DNA of 64,000 bases. It comes from Crotophaga sulcirostris. Its lineage: Eukaryota > Chordata > Aves > Cuculiformes > Crotophagidae. The DNA lies in NCBI GenBank assembly GCA_013397455.1, contig VYZB01000347.1, forward strand, positions 62,001 through 126,000. The letters are read 5' to 3'. Positions 33,595-46,900 of the stretch are shown here, in pieces. The notes under the pieces are model-generated. The model ran no database searches and was not told the origin of the DNA. It saw only the letters and a list, made by a program, of their open reading frames with translations. The translations under genes and the position numbers were made by a program. Position 1 is the first letter of the stretch, and the number at the start of each line of letters is the position of its first letter.

Positions 33595-36500
33595 ATCCAA
33601 TAGACACATGAAATTTTATTAAATAACAGATTCTAGAAAAACATTTTACGTATGTTTTGGCATTGGTTTGTGTAGACTTTTCTTCTAAACTAAACTTTTT
33701 CGATTTGGTTGCAACTAGGTGTGGTGAAGAAATTTTCATTTCTATGAATGAGATCGTGCCTTCTTGTGTCAAGTTAAATTATCTCCTTACCGTATTTTTT
33801 ACATTGTGTTCAACACAATATTCTGGATTCACTAAATGATGTTTTGATTACCGTAACAGTAATTATCCAACATTAAAACAGGAGCACATTTGAACTCATG
33901 GTGTCATTAAAGCAAATGAGGTGGTTAAAAGCTTGGGGTCTTTGAGGAATTTTTGTCCTATCCTTTTTTTTTATTTTTATTTTTGCAAGCGGATGTGAAA
34001 CCAGCAATTTTCTGCCTTGATGTTTTTTGTTTTGATTCTTCCCAAGAGTTTTAAGATCTGGGCCTTGTAAAATATTTATGGTGTTTTATGGTCTTTTTCT
34101 TCTGAAAGTGCTATTGATGGTAGTCATGCCAATGCTTATTCTGTTCTGTTTCTATAGATACTTCTTTCTACTCATACATAAATAATGTGTGGCATAATAA
34201 GATCTCATTGGTGATAAGTGAGTTGTCTGTCTTTATAAATTACTAAATAGTATCCCTCCGTAGTCTCGGTCTGTCATTTGGTTTAGGAAAGAAAAATTGT
34301 TACTTTGAAATTGCTGGTAAAATCTGGGAGCTTTTCAGCGGCTTCAGAAATTCTGGATTCAAGAGGAACTGGATTCATGATAATGCTGTAAGCAAAGTGT
34401 GTTGGGTGCCCCAAGTACACACCTACGCTATCACTTAATAGGAAAGCTGGATATCACAACTGAGGATGATTTGATAGATTACAAGCAAAATCCTGGATCA
34501 CATTACTTTCTTCCTTGAAACCATTCACCAGTTTATTTTGCTGCATCAATATTAGATCTATTGTCCAAATAATAAACCCTCATCTCTCTCTCATCTACAT
34601 AATATTTCACTCGCTTGGGCTCTCCCAGTTTCTTACCTTTCCTCTTGCCTTCCAGAGCACAGCTTTTGCACCCTATGCAAGATGCTGCTGCTATTGCAGA
34701 GTCTTGTTTGTCTTTTAATAAAATTGAGGAGAAGGTCAGAGCTCTAGATCCACCAGCAGAGAATGTCATTCTACAATCCCATAAGCAGGATTAATATGTT
34801 ATCCACTGCAATGCAAAGTGTCCATCGTTATATATAATATCATGAATTACAGTAAGGAATCATCATCAATGAAAATGTTTTCTTCTGACGTGACATGAAT
34901 GGTATAAATAGTAGAACTAGAAAATACATGATGAATGCTTTGGTTGAAGGCGCTATGCCTTTTGGCTCTGTTTTCTCACCCAAAAACTTGCACTTCGTTA
35001 GCACCACATCATACTCCAAACCTCCTAACAGTCATCGCTCTGTCAGAATTTCACTTTCCATTGCAGTATGTTTGGCAGGAATCAGGATTATGAGATGCCC
35101 CAAATTTCTGGTCTTCATCTCGCTCTCCCTTTCCATAGTCTAGAAGAAGCTGGTATTGTATGATGATAACTTTTGGTCAAGCAAAGCTCAGCTGCTCCAG
35201 CTCTCCCTGTTTTTCCTCCTGTAATAGACTGGGAACACAGGCTTACCATAACGAGCTGGAAATTCTGCCTTGTCCGTACCACCCTGTGAGGAGATTGGAG
35301 CGTATTTCTAATCAGGTTGAAGTTATCTCTCTTGTTTAAAAAACAAAAATCCTCAAGTTTTAAAAATGGTTTCTGTATTTTAACTTTGTTGTGAGAATGA
35401 CAGAAGCATTTATCCGATTTTTGCAGATGCAAGTTGAAAGGTCTGTAAGACACCACAGAGTGGAAAGTATTTTTCTGATTAATAAAATGCTTTCCCACCA
35501 GGAGCCAGGATACTGGCTAATGCTGTGTTTTCACTGACGGCAGCAACAGCTTTGCTTCCACCTGCTCTGTAAATAGGGGATACCCAGGTGCTTCCTGTTA
35601 AAGGCTTCCTATGTGAGAGCAAAAGGCCCACACTGGCCACTGACCCAACTGTTCAACAGGCTGGTGGTGGTGAGAGCAGGGCTGAGGGGAGCAAGGGCAG
35701 GCCGGTAGGGTATGGGATGGAGCACAGCTCCTGATTCCATATGTTGATGGCTGTAAGAGTTAATATCTTGCAAGACTGAGACTGTATATTACAACTTTGT
35801 TGGTCTAATGGGATATATCAGCCCAAGGGGGGTCTGGGGCTCTTCCAATGACCAAGGGGAAGGATTTGGAGAAGGGAAATCTCGTGGAGTGAAAGCAGGA
35901 TGTGTGCTGCTTATGTTTGTGTTGCATGACCTGATTCAGAGAGAAGTTACAGCTTTGATGAAAGGTAAAGTGCCTTTGTTGGCTTTTTCTTCACCATGTT
36001 GCTTTCTTTTGTTTAATTATTTTGGATTAGTTGAGAAGAGAGAGGGAGATTTTTAAATTTTCTTGGAGGAAGTTTTCATTTGTGCCTTCCTGTGTTCAAG
36101 CATCCTGTCATGTAAATCCCACGTTAATTCCTTTAAGGCAATGGCATCACCCTGTAGAGATGGCACACACTTAGGTCCTCTTGCAAGTTATTCACAAAAC
36201 CTGCTGTCTCTTTGACTAAATATAGCAGGCACTTAAAACTGTTTCTTAAGGCTAATTATAAAGCACCAGCCAGATTATTTCCCCTTGCCAAAAGTCGGGA
36301 AAGAGCTGCACTTTTCTGAAGATTAACAGAAGAGCTGTTATTTTTGTAATTCGTATCCTTTTTCGCTCTTTCTCTGCAACACCAAATTTGCAGCCTGTCC
36401 TTTGTAGTTGTGATCCAACATGGAATCTGTAGAAATAAAGTGTCACCAGAAAAGATCCTAGTTGTGCTGCACAGAAGGACTAACAATGATACCAGAAAAA

Positions 36501-36708
36501 CATCATCATTGACAACAAAGAACAGGTTATTTCAAATAAGATTCTTTCTGATAGATGACCTGTTCAGACACCAAAACAGCTTTGGAAGGGCAGTCAGTAT
36601 CCCCATATTTTCAGCTTTCTTTTAGGAAGGAACATTATGACTGTACAGGAGAAAAGCCAATCACTTATGAGCTGGTAAAACAATGCTGTCTTACACTAGT
36701 AGGAGCAA
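33595..36708. other. intergenic, nothing recognised
   Basis: About 3.1 kb without a recognised repeat or exon. The longest open frame, 127 codons on the - strand at 35115-35498, has no domain that I recognise and no supporting splice or codon signal. Confidence 0.5.
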
Positions 36709-36940
36709 AGGAGAGATTGGGCATTAGGAAGAAATTCTTCACTATGAGGGTAGTGAGGCACTGGCACAGGTTGCCCAGAGAAGTCGTGGCTGCCCCATCC
36801 CTGGAGGTGTTCAAGGCCAGATTGGATGGGGCTTTGAGCACCCTGATCCAGTGGGAGGTGTCCCTGCCCATGGCAGGGGGTTGGAACTGGGTGAGCTTTG
36901 AGGTCCCTTCCAACCCAAACTGTTCTGTGATTCTATGATT
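36709..36940 (+). mobile_element. CR1 LINE 3' end
   Basis: Sense CR1 tail, well preserved: 'attaggaagaaattcttcac', 'tgaggcactggcacaggttg', 'ggaggtgttcaaggccagat', 'ggtgtccctgcccatggcag', 'gaggtcccttccaacccaaa', ending 'tctgtgattctatgatt'. It looks younger than most copies in this window. Confidence 0.96.
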
Positions 36941-37291
36941 ACTTTATTCCCTAATTCCCTTGTTTTCAAGAGTTAGTGAGGGTGGGGATGCCCGACAGGG
37001 GCAGGGGACTTGGATGTACTTGCTCTAGAAGGGAACTTGCTAAAATCAGGTTTGAGATATGAATACTGCATTGCAGTTAGCTAAAAGCATCCTTGGGTTT
37101 GGTCCAGTAATGCCAGCAAAATTGGTTACTCACTGGGATTGTTCCTGATTCTTGATAAGGACAATTAAAATTCAAAGTGAGAGTGTGATGTTGTTAGCTC
37201 ACTGTTCGTGACTTCTGCAGAGACATCTGACTTCCCTGAGGATTCAGGTGTGGTTGGGTCAGAGCACTGTCGCTGCTTTTCTGCTTCTGTC

Positions 37292-37440
37292 TGATAAATT
37301 GATAACTCACAGCTTTGGAACACAGCTAAGTAAAAGCTGCAAAACCAGAAAACCTCAGCATCAAATCAAACCCACTGTATAACCTCTGTGAACTGCAATT
37401 CTGCATTACAAGATACCTGTTGGGCAACTGAAAAAAAAAA
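37292..37440 (+). repeat. 149-bp duplicated segment, copy 1 (complete)
   Basis: Runs from 'tgataaattgataactcac' to a poly-A run (15 A in total, to 37445). The first 39 and last 45 bases are identical to 38546-38584 and 38650-38694, a constant offset of 1,254 bp. The middle 65 bases (37331-37395) correspond to the N run of copy 2. The unit ends in oligo-A in both places, so it could be a retroposed piece. It could also be an assembly artefact. Confidence 0.9.
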
Positions 37441-38282
37441 AAAAACCCCAGGAAAAAAAAAGGCAATTAATCTGAATGTGCTGTTAATTTAATAGTATTC
37501 CCATGGGGAGCTTTAGACAGTGCTACTATTCACAAGCTTTCTGTAACTTCCTACTGTTCCTCAGATGCCATGACAGGCTCCACTTTTCATGCTCATTCAT
37601 CTCAAGTCCTTTACTTTGGGGTCACAGCAAGCTGTCTACTTGTATTTTTTGAGTCAAAGGAGGTTTGTGCAAAGTAAAATTCCCATTGGAGGAGAACTTA
37701 GAAAGGTGGTGCTGTACCGCCAGGAAACTTTTCCAAATAATTGTGTTCTTATTAACAGAAGTTTTCACTTTGAGGAATGCAAACACTGAAGCTATAGCAT
37801 GTTTTGAGGTTCTCTGTGTCTTAAAGCACAGATAAGGGATGTGGGAAAGGCTAACAAAAAAAAAAAACCAGAGGAGGGGGGGAGAGGATATTAATAAAGA
37901 AGGAACATCCCTTACGAGTTTCTTGTTTGTTCCGATTCTTTCCGCCTATTCCGCCCCATTTTCTTTAGTTACTATATGTAAACTTCCCTATTGTTTATGA
38001 GCAATATTTCATTTTGGTTTAGAATAGCTTAATCTTCTGAAGACTGTAAGCCTTTCTTCATCTGAGAAGAAAATGATACAGACATTGCACCTTGATTTAT
38101 GTATGCTAGTAAGGTGTAACACTGACAAAATGTTTCATGACGACTAAGCAGACGTCATTCATCTTGATCAATCCTTCTCAAAAACACTACATATCAGTCA
38201 CAGGTATCTAATTCTCCTGTAAATTCTTCAGGCTACTGTAAACTTCTACAGATTATTCCCTGAAATTTCTGCCTCTAAAGTC

Positions 38283-38415
38283 CATAGAATCATTAAGGTT
38301 GGAAAAGACCTCTAAGATCATCCAGTCCAACCATCAACACAACATCACCGTGCCTACAGAACCATATCCTGAAATGCCACATCTACACGTTTTTTGAACA
38401 CCTCCAGGGATAACA
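38283..38415 (-). mobile_element. CR1 LINE 3' end, antisense
   Basis: 'catagaatcattaaggttgg', 'aaaagacctctaagatcatc', 'cagtccaaccatcaacacaa', 'catcaccgtgcctacagaac', 'gaacacctccagggataac'. It belongs to the CR1 sub-family with the 'gatcatccagtccaacc' tail. It lies about 130 bp before the second copy of the 149-bp duplication. Confidence 0.93.
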
Positions 38416-38545
38416 GAAACCCAGTGGGGCTCTGGAGGGCCAAGCTAATTCTGGCTTTGCTAAACTGCACGGGTGTTCCTTGCTCTATACTTAAAATGTG
38501 TGTAGATAGCTCAGGTTGTCTTCCATGTTGTCTAAGGACCATACA

Positions 38546-38694
38546 TGATAAATTGATAACTCACAGCTTTGGAACACAGCTAAGNNNNNNNNNNNNNNNN
38601 NNNNNNNNNNNNNNNNNNNNNNNNNNNNNNNNNNNNNNNNNNNNNNNNNCAATTCTGCATTACAAGATACCTGTTGGGCAACTGAAAAAAAAAA
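38546..38694 (+). repeat. 149-bp duplicated segment, copy 2 (contains gap)
   Basis: Flanks of the N run at 38585-38649 match copy 1 (37292-37440) at 84 of 84 visible bases. The gap is exactly the 65 bases needed to keep the register. The A-run is 10 A here against 15 A in copy 1. Sequence outside the unit differs on both sides. Confidence 0.9.
38585..38649. other. assembly gap, 65 N
   Basis: A run of 65 undetermined bases inside the second copy of the local duplication. The protein frame crossing it is meaningless. Confidence 1.
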
Positions 38695-41600
38695 TGCAGA
38701 TGGTAATATTCATGGAAATGTGAATGCATCCCAGTTCTTGCTCATGTGCATCCTTGTATATTCATGTTATACTCAGTGTTCCGTTCTGAAATTTTGCATT
38801 TAAGAGCTAAATATAGAAAAATACATGTTCTTTCTGAAAGGAGAGAAACTTAGCAGGATTGCTAAAAATTTTAACCTGGCCACATAACAAGAGTCAGTAT
38901 GCCCTGTGCCCAGGGAAGAGCATTGTAGTAGGAGAAAATGAAGATTTCTTTTTAATCTGGAGGTAAAGCTTCACCTGGCTTTAATTTTTAAGTCTGAGAA
39001 GCTTTGCCTGTGTTTACGACGCGTTGTATTCAGGGCTGGCAGAGCCCACTCCCTGCCACCGTGCTTGCTTTCTCAGCCTGGCTTCTTGTTGATACAGAAA
39101 AAGTGCATTTCCATTGATTTTTATTTGCCCTTTTATAAGAACACTTTGCATTTACCAGAACAGTTTAATTGGGCTCCAAAGTGCCCTGCCCCACTCACAG
39201 AAGTGTACTGTTGTCCTACCTCTGTTTTTGCTTTTGGGATGAGGGGTCTCCCGAGCTAAACCACTGTCTCCTCTCTGCTTCTGGGCTGTGGAAAGGCTCG
39301 TGGTGCACCTCTGGGAGCACTGCTGGACTGGTGATGGGCAGTGGACATCTTTCCTCTCCTTAGCCCCCTTCCTCCAGCAGCACGTGGTGGTTCAGCAGGA
39401 GGGAGCTCAGTGCCTCTCCAGCAGAGGTGTGCTGGCAGCCAAGAGGAAGGCTGGATTTGTCTGAAATTACATAAATTTAGACAAGCCTGAAAAACCACTC
39501 CGGGCAATTTAAACATCTTTCCTTTGTAGGGGAAAGCTTCCCTGAAGGCTTCTCAGGCTATTCTCTCACCTGATAGAGCTCATTTCCCTTGTGCAAGGCG
39601 CATGGTCCTCCTTGCTGGGAGTGGTTTATTGTTAGGAGTTCCCAAACACAGGTATGACCCTGCCTTATCTTTACAAGGAAAGGAAGTGACCCAGGCAGAA
39701 TAAGTCTGTGGTCTTTCCCTGGTTTCCTGTAAAGCAGCGTCTGTCTGTGTGCATGCATGTACCTGAGAGCACGTGTGTGTCTGCCAGGACTTCCAGTGAC
39801 TTCGTAACATCTGTGAATTGGCATATTTTCCAGCTTCAGTCAAAGTTCATAGAATCTGGTGATGGGGAAAATGAGTGGCTTCTAAGCTTTATGTTTCCTA
39901 TTTGGCTTTTGCTTGATTTTAAAATGCTGTTTCTTTTCTCTTTGTCTTTACCGAGCCAACACTCACAAAGTTTAGTAAGCAGCCCTGCACCCTTGAAAGA
40001 CCGTTCACTCAGCAACGCTGGGGATATTGTCAGGTAGGGAATATCCTTATTTTTCAAGAATTCTCCTTGGGATAACTGGTAGCATCAACTGTTGGTTATA
40101 CACAAAGGCATTGCATGACTTTGCCCTCTCAGCCCGTGTTGGCTGTCAGCACTGTGCCAACACTCTGTGTATGGTGTGCTGCATGCTCTCGTCTCTCAGG
40201 GGATACATTTGCCACAGAGACCTCCTTTTCCAAGTTTGGATTCTGGTTATCCCAGAAACGATAGCAAAAGAGGAAGAAAAATAAAAGAAGAGCTACCCAG
40301 GGACCCCAGGAGAAAGTAGATTCCAGCAAGAAACTTGGGGCTTCTGAAATTTTTGCCTGCCTGTTTCTTGTATTCAGTGTAAGAATTGTTTAAGCAGTGA
40401 TGATAGTCACATTCCTCAGAGCCTTCTGGCACAGCAGTGTTTACAGACAATAAATGCCAGTTCTGTGTGGAGGGATGGGAGAAGAAACTGGGGTTGAAAA
40501 ATACTTCATTGGCTTGTACAAAAAAACTTAAAGCTGCTGCTGAGAAAAGTAATTAATCTTTAAGCACACAATTCTATTTGAAATGAAAACACCTGAAATG
40601 TATTTCCAGCTACTTAGTTCAGGGGTGCTCTTTCCACTCTAACTCTCTGGTTTAGGGAGTCCTTGTGTTCCTCCAGCTGGTGCTGTAAAAGTGAGAAGTG
40701 AGATTAAATAGAGGTATCCCATCAGTTCCTCCTTGGCCCTTTCAGCTTCCGTATTAAGCTCATCTGCACAGATTTCTTAATGTCTCCAGGCAAGCTCTCC
40801 CATGGGCTTTCCTGAGGACCACACACAAACTTTCAGTTCTCTTCTATCATTTTCTTGTTAATTGCCCATCTTCTAACAAACAGTCCTTGGGCTTATCAAG
40901 AGTCACAAATAACGTCTTTTGAATAGCCCCGATGTGCTTAGCTACAAGGAAATTGTAAATAGAAAGCGCCTCTGTTGTGCCTTTTGCTCCTCACAACATA
41001 TGCATGCTATGAAAAAGCAGACAAACTAGTCGAGCGTGTTGACTCCACACACACTATGTGCAAGCCGTTCCCATAGCCATATGAATCCTTCTACCCACTC
41101 CAATTTGTGGAGGCTCCAACAAGAGACAACGCAGCGAGTGCTTCTGATGGCAAACGAATTACATGCATTCCTGCATGCTGTTTTCTTTAGTCAGAGACAA
41201 ATTTCTCCCATTATGTAAGATGTTTTTTAAGCTTTGCATAATTGTGTTCTCTATCATTTTGATCTTGTGTTGTTTTAAATTTTGTTTTCCTGGCCAATGT
41301 GATTTATTAAAATTAAGTTTTAATCTTCTGCATTGGTCTTTATCATCTATTCACTTCAGATGGGAAGCAATTATAGATCTTTGAAATAGATGTCCTACTT
41401 AGACTCAGCAAAGTATCTTTAACAGGATCCAGTGTTTAATAAGAGAGGATTAAAAAAGTATTGTAACATTCTAAAGTGCAAACTTGGGAGCTTTGTCATT
41501 CCTGAGCTGTGTTGTCTCACATTAATGCAGCCTGGTGCAGTAGTTGGAGAAGGTGCCGAGGGATCAGGGCTCCTGCCACTGTTTTACCATATGACAAGAA

Positions 41601-41789
41601 ACTTGTCACACCTGGCTCAGTTTGTTGTCTAATCACAGTCACCTAGTGCCACCTGAGGGGACGCTGGGTATCCAGGACATCTGCAGATTCAGTCCTGGAA
41701 ATGGGAGGCTTATGCTCTTCAGTTGTGGCAGCTATGGCCAAGTAGGACACCCAGAGATGTCTCAGAGGGTGTTAGGTGCCTCACCTCAG

Positions 41790-41925
41790 GAAACTGAAGT
41801 AGCTTTTAGTCTCCCTGTGTCTTGTTTTCTCCATCAGTAAAGACCAAGATAAAACCACCTGTGTGGTTGCACAGGGATGTTGTAAGGCTTGATATCAGAA
41901 AACACATTTAAGAGAACTCTGTAGG
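41790..41925 (+). repeat. ancient MIR-like SINE, 3' half
   Basis: 'tctccctgtgtcttgttttc', 'tccatcagtaaagaccaaga', 'ttgcacagggatgttgtaag' and 'gcttgatatcagaaaacaca' follow the MIR 3' half ('cctctctgtgcctcagtttcc', 'catctgtaaaatggg..ata', 'cacagggttgttgtgaggatt'). A possible 5' half with 'gggatcagggctcctgccac' lies at 41537-41622, separated by unrelated sequence. Called by eye. Confidence 0.5.
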
Positions 41926-43923
41926 TTATTTTCAGAGCACAGAAAGTCAGAGGGTCTCTCTGACACAAATCTATTTACAACTTTCCTCTGCAATTCCTGG
42001 ACAGCCAGACCTGAAACAAAGACTAGAAAACCAGGGTGAGCTTTTCGTTAGTTGTCCTGTGAACACACAGTCAAGGTGGACCAAAGCAAGACCAACTCTG
42101 CAGCAAAGTGCAGATGCTGGGCAGCCGGTCCTGTCAGTTCTCGTTGGAGGGGTTTGTAACTCTAGGGCTGACCCAGAGGACCAAAATCAATCCCCTAATA
42201 TAGGTTATAGTAGAAATTCCCACGTGTGGTTCGGCCCCGGGAGGGCTGGATGGGTGCTTCGACGTTTTGGGAAAGCCCACCAGATGGAGCTCTTGTTTGA
42301 AGGATAAAGCTCCTGCAGAAGCTGACAAAATAGGACATCGACCTCGGTTTTATTGGATTGTTTAACGTAATGGGGTTGAATTGAGCAGGCCTGGCTTCCC
42401 AAGTGCTTGTTTTTAACAGGAAATGTTCACTGCTAAAGATGCAGAAAAAGGAAATGTATTTTTGCAGATAGAAGTGCTTGAGGCTTTTATTGTTGTTTTC
42501 ATTTTTCTTGTTTTGCAGAACTGTTTTAGAGCTCATTCCCTCAAATCTTTCTGTCCCTTAGTATGCTTCCCCTATTTAATTATAATAATTACACCCCATA
42601 GCTATTAAACCCATACAAAACTAAAGCCCCAGAAAACTTGTTTAATGGCTTAGAGGGGAAAAAGTGCAACTGGGGTGTGAGAAGGAAAAGTATTAAACCT
42701 TAAACTTGGTTAGCTAAAAGAGAGCTAATAAAACCTTGGAGGGTGGCAAAGAAAGCAGAATTAAGTGTGGCTTAGTCTGTGAAGTTTTTTGAAAGACATA
42801 ATCCATGAATTCAGAGGTCCAGTTACCCGCCCTTGCCACCAGGACTGTGCTAGTTTGGTATGCACGTTCCCTCTCAGATTTGTGCCTGAAAAGCTTTTAA
42901 AAACACATTTTTAGAAGCACATTTGTTATTCGTGTAATCAAACAACTACACTAATATATCACAGAGCAATGTAAACACCCCGACTATGAGGACGTTATGC
43001 TTATCTTCAACATGTGTGGTATGAGCACCGATGAGATTTGCCCCCTGCTCCCTGCAGCATGAGGTACTAATAAACCACGTTCTTTGTGGAAAGCAGAATT
43101 AATGAATATCACCGATTTCACCTTCTGATGAGACAGTCAAATCATTGCAGCCCACCTCCATTTTCTATAATGTAACATGGCCATTCTTATGGCACCGGGG
43201 ATGTCCTGAGGGCAGTGTAAAGCTGAATTTGACTCACTTGCTATCAGATTTATTTTAAGTTCTGCTAGCCAACCAAAAGATGTGTTCATACCGAATGGCC
43301 TCCAGTTTCAGACGACATGAAGTGGGCCTACTGCCTCATGCTATGAGTTTGTGAGCGGGAAAACAAACAGTCAAATGATCTTTTATTCTAAATCATGCAG
43401 GATGAGCTTCCCTTCAATAATGCCTTTAGAAGAACCATTTTATAGCTTGCCACCCTACTCTGTTGTTGCCTGGAGCTTTCCTCTGCTCTGGATGAGTGAA
43501 TTCCAGCACACAAAACATCGCTGCTTGTTGCTGGGTGCTATTGGGTTCACTTGGATAAGCAAGAAAGACCATACGTGAGTTAACGTAACTGAATGTGTAC
43601 TTTTAAGTGCTGTGTGGTTGCTAGTTGTAGTTTTACAACTGTTTTTTAGTAGCCAGACATTGCACTGTGCTTAATTCAACCGCTTTTTGTATTGTGACAG
43701 CCCCTAGAGCAGACTTCGAAAATGGATAAAGTTGAAACCTGCACCTCCTCACAGGAGAAAGGTTAAGAGTTTGTTTCCCTGTTGGTCCTTATCAGTAACT
43801 GCAGAGAATCAAATCTTAGCTCCGATATATTCCAGATTCTCCCAGCTATGGCGTCGTCTGGTCAATGCCTGACAATTTCCCTTTGGCTCTTCTCAGTCTT
43901 TTCTATCTATTAATTAAATCACA

Positions 43924-43943
43924 TTTTAATTAATTAATTAATT
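43924..43943. repeat. TTAA simple repeat
   Basis: A short run of TAAT/TTAA units (four to five repeats) in AT-rich intergenic DNA. Confidence 0.9.
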
Positions 43944-46900
43944 CACATATTCTTATTTCCTAGGGATCATGGGTGTCTGCTGTTTAAATACACTCAGTGA
44001 CATGGGTCAACACTTCTTCGGGCTTATTCAATCAAGAGAAAACTGTACCTACTACCCACAGGAGCGTTATGTGCTGTAAATGTACAAAAATGCTAAGGAT
44101 TCTAAGCATCTTCATGTTACACCCACCTTGGGATCTCCTAGGGAAGTCCAAAGGGAAAAAAGGGGTGATTTGGGTATTTCTGCTGAGTAGAGTTTGTAAT
44201 TTTTTTTCTTCTTTTCATTGGTTAACCAGAAGGGAAGATGCAGTCTTGAAATGGGAGCTGAGGATATCGAAGGCTGGTCTTTACTTTGAAGGAGGAAAGA
44301 GAAGAGGAGGAGGTTGATGCCATGGATCTTTCAGTGGCCTGGAAGTAATTAGAACGTTACAGGCTCCCGTTGTCTGCCCTGTGTGAAGGCAAATCCTTCT
44401 CAGTCAGGTGTCATCAGATAAACCCAAAATCAGTTCTTCAAATTGGTTATAGTTTTCTGTCACAAAACCTGCAGTATTTTTATTTCAGGTAAGTGCTTAC
44501 TGAGTCAAATTTTCCATCAAAATTGCAATTCCTAATTTTGCACTGAGGTTTTATGATGTGCATAATGTCCTATTTGTCCACATTCACACTGTATGTACAG
44601 CTGAAGTTTAGGAAGCATTAAACGCAAAAAAGTTAGTGTTTAGTTTTAAGTCTCATTTTTAACAGCTGATTCTTGTTGCCAAGGAAAGAATTTGTTGCTC
44701 CATTGTGTGAGTGTGTGATACTCCGATTGAAAATAACAACTTGAATAAACACTTTGCAGTGACATGTCTAAAACAATTATTCTTTGAAGGCTGGAATATA
44801 ACATGGATTTGGGTCTGGGCTGTGTCTGTGGGAATACTTAGTCACATAAGAATGAAATGGTAAGTGTTCTAGATCAAAGTAGCCTATACTTCATAATATA
44901 TGTAATTATCATACCGTTCTTTATTAAATTCATTTGTTTTAATTAGAGGAGTAGATAATTCGCCTCAGAGTTTAAGGAGTTTATTGGGCACTTGAGATTA
45001 AATCAATGGTTTGTTAACAATTTTATCTGGAAATTAGATTAGATTATTTAAATTCTATGAAATGGCATAATTTTTGTTTTCTCAGTAGGATAAAGCCATG
45101 AGTAAGAAATAATGCTTTGAGCATGAGAACTCTGCTTGTCATTATTTTTTCACATGCAAATTTGGAACTTTAAAGTAAAATATTATCTTTAATCTGCTTT
45201 TATAATATTATATTAAATTTGGCAAAAGAAACCAAGTGCCACAGTAGTGTCTAACAGCAGGTATTTTTCAAGGACAATATGGGAAGTGCTGGCTACTTGG
45301 ACCATATTTTAGATTTGTGGGGAGGTTTTGTGTTGTTGGAGTGAAAAAAATCTTGTTAATCAGTTCATAAAACAATAAGATTTAGAAGAATGCACTGGAG
45401 GTGTAAAACAGTCAACACCAAGAGATTTTAAAGATTAGTTTAATACATAAAACCTAATTGGATAAAACAGGCAAGTAATGAGTTAAGGGAGGCCCAAATG
45501 TGTAATTTCTTGGGGTCAATGGCAACACATCAGTTTACACTGCAGCTGGGTAAAGCCTAGAGGGCACATAACAGGGTGTCGTGAAATTGTGTTAACCATG
45601 CTCTGCTGTTGAGGTGTCTTGCTTTATCCTTCTCCCACCAGCACATTTCAGTGATGCAGGAGAAATACCAAGCTAAATTGCAAGCTGCGCACCGACTGCT
45701 GCACATGCTTTTGATTTTCCTCAAGATAGGGTAAAGAAAACGTCTTTTATTAAAACAAGAACCTGTAATTGAGGTGAGAAGGGAGCCAGCAGGATGCTCA
45801 CACTGCCCTGCTGCTGATCTCTGTAGCTCCTGGTTTGTGGTCCTTGCCTACCTGCCCAAGCTGTGCTTGGCGAAGCAGCAGCGCACCGGGGGAAAATGTT
45901 CTCAGAGGGTTATGTTTTGCCCATCCCTGAAAGGCCATCGCCTCTCACACAGGTCACTCTGCTTCAAGCAGCACCCGCTTGCTGCCTAATGGAAAGAAGA
46001 AAAACTTGATCTCTTACTCAGAGGAAACCTGTGGCTCAGCCTCAGGCGAGAAAAAACCCAGTAAGCATCATCATCTGCTGGAAGTAGGGGCATCATCTCT
46101 ATGCTTACAGCAAATGATTTCTGTTTTATCTCTTACCTGCTCACAGTTGCTGCTCAGACTCCACCTGGGCATTCATGTGTTGCTCCACTGGGGAAGGCAG
46201 CAGCAGATACCAAGCCAGATGCTTCCTTGATGCCTCTCGAGGCCCCTGCTACCCAGCCCATTCCTCTTCTGAGAGAGTGAGCACTATGTGATGCTGCATA
46301 ACTAAAACCCATCATGGCCTATGAGGCATAATTGATTGATCGGTCTGGTTTAGTATCTCCGTCTCTGAGGTTAATAAATAATTATACCCTTTCCTAGGAA
46401 CAAATGTTAATTGATGGATTACTGATAGCAGATCTCCAGATCTGCATTGCAATAAAAACCACATAATTAGGCAAAAAACCAATTATATATACATGCAATT
46501 AAACACAAACATGCAAGCACAGTGTCATCTGTCCCCCATACCAAATGCACAGCAGCACTGAGTGCTAAAATTTCCAATGAATTATTTATGAATTATCCCT
46601 CTTTCTCTACTCCTAGAATATCCAATTGCCCGTTTCCATTTTTGTTTCAGAAAGATTTATTATTCAGATTTATTCACTGGGTAGCTTATTAAACATTTCC
46701 TCTTTTTTCTCCATAATATGTAACATGCATCTTGTTTTCTGGTAGCACCTTTCCATCCGCTCTCGTAGGGTCTCCCAGCTTGGTGGAACTGTGAAAAGCG
46801 CAATAGTTACCCAGACAGTTTAGTCGCATTTGTGAACCAATTACAGATGTTCCAAATTTTGGATATTTATTTGCTCACTCAAGTCAAAACAGTTTGAGCC

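Noticed and set aside
33320..33772. 150-codon - strand frame as a host gene
   Set aside because: Its sequence is the sense reading of a CR1 3' end plus flank.
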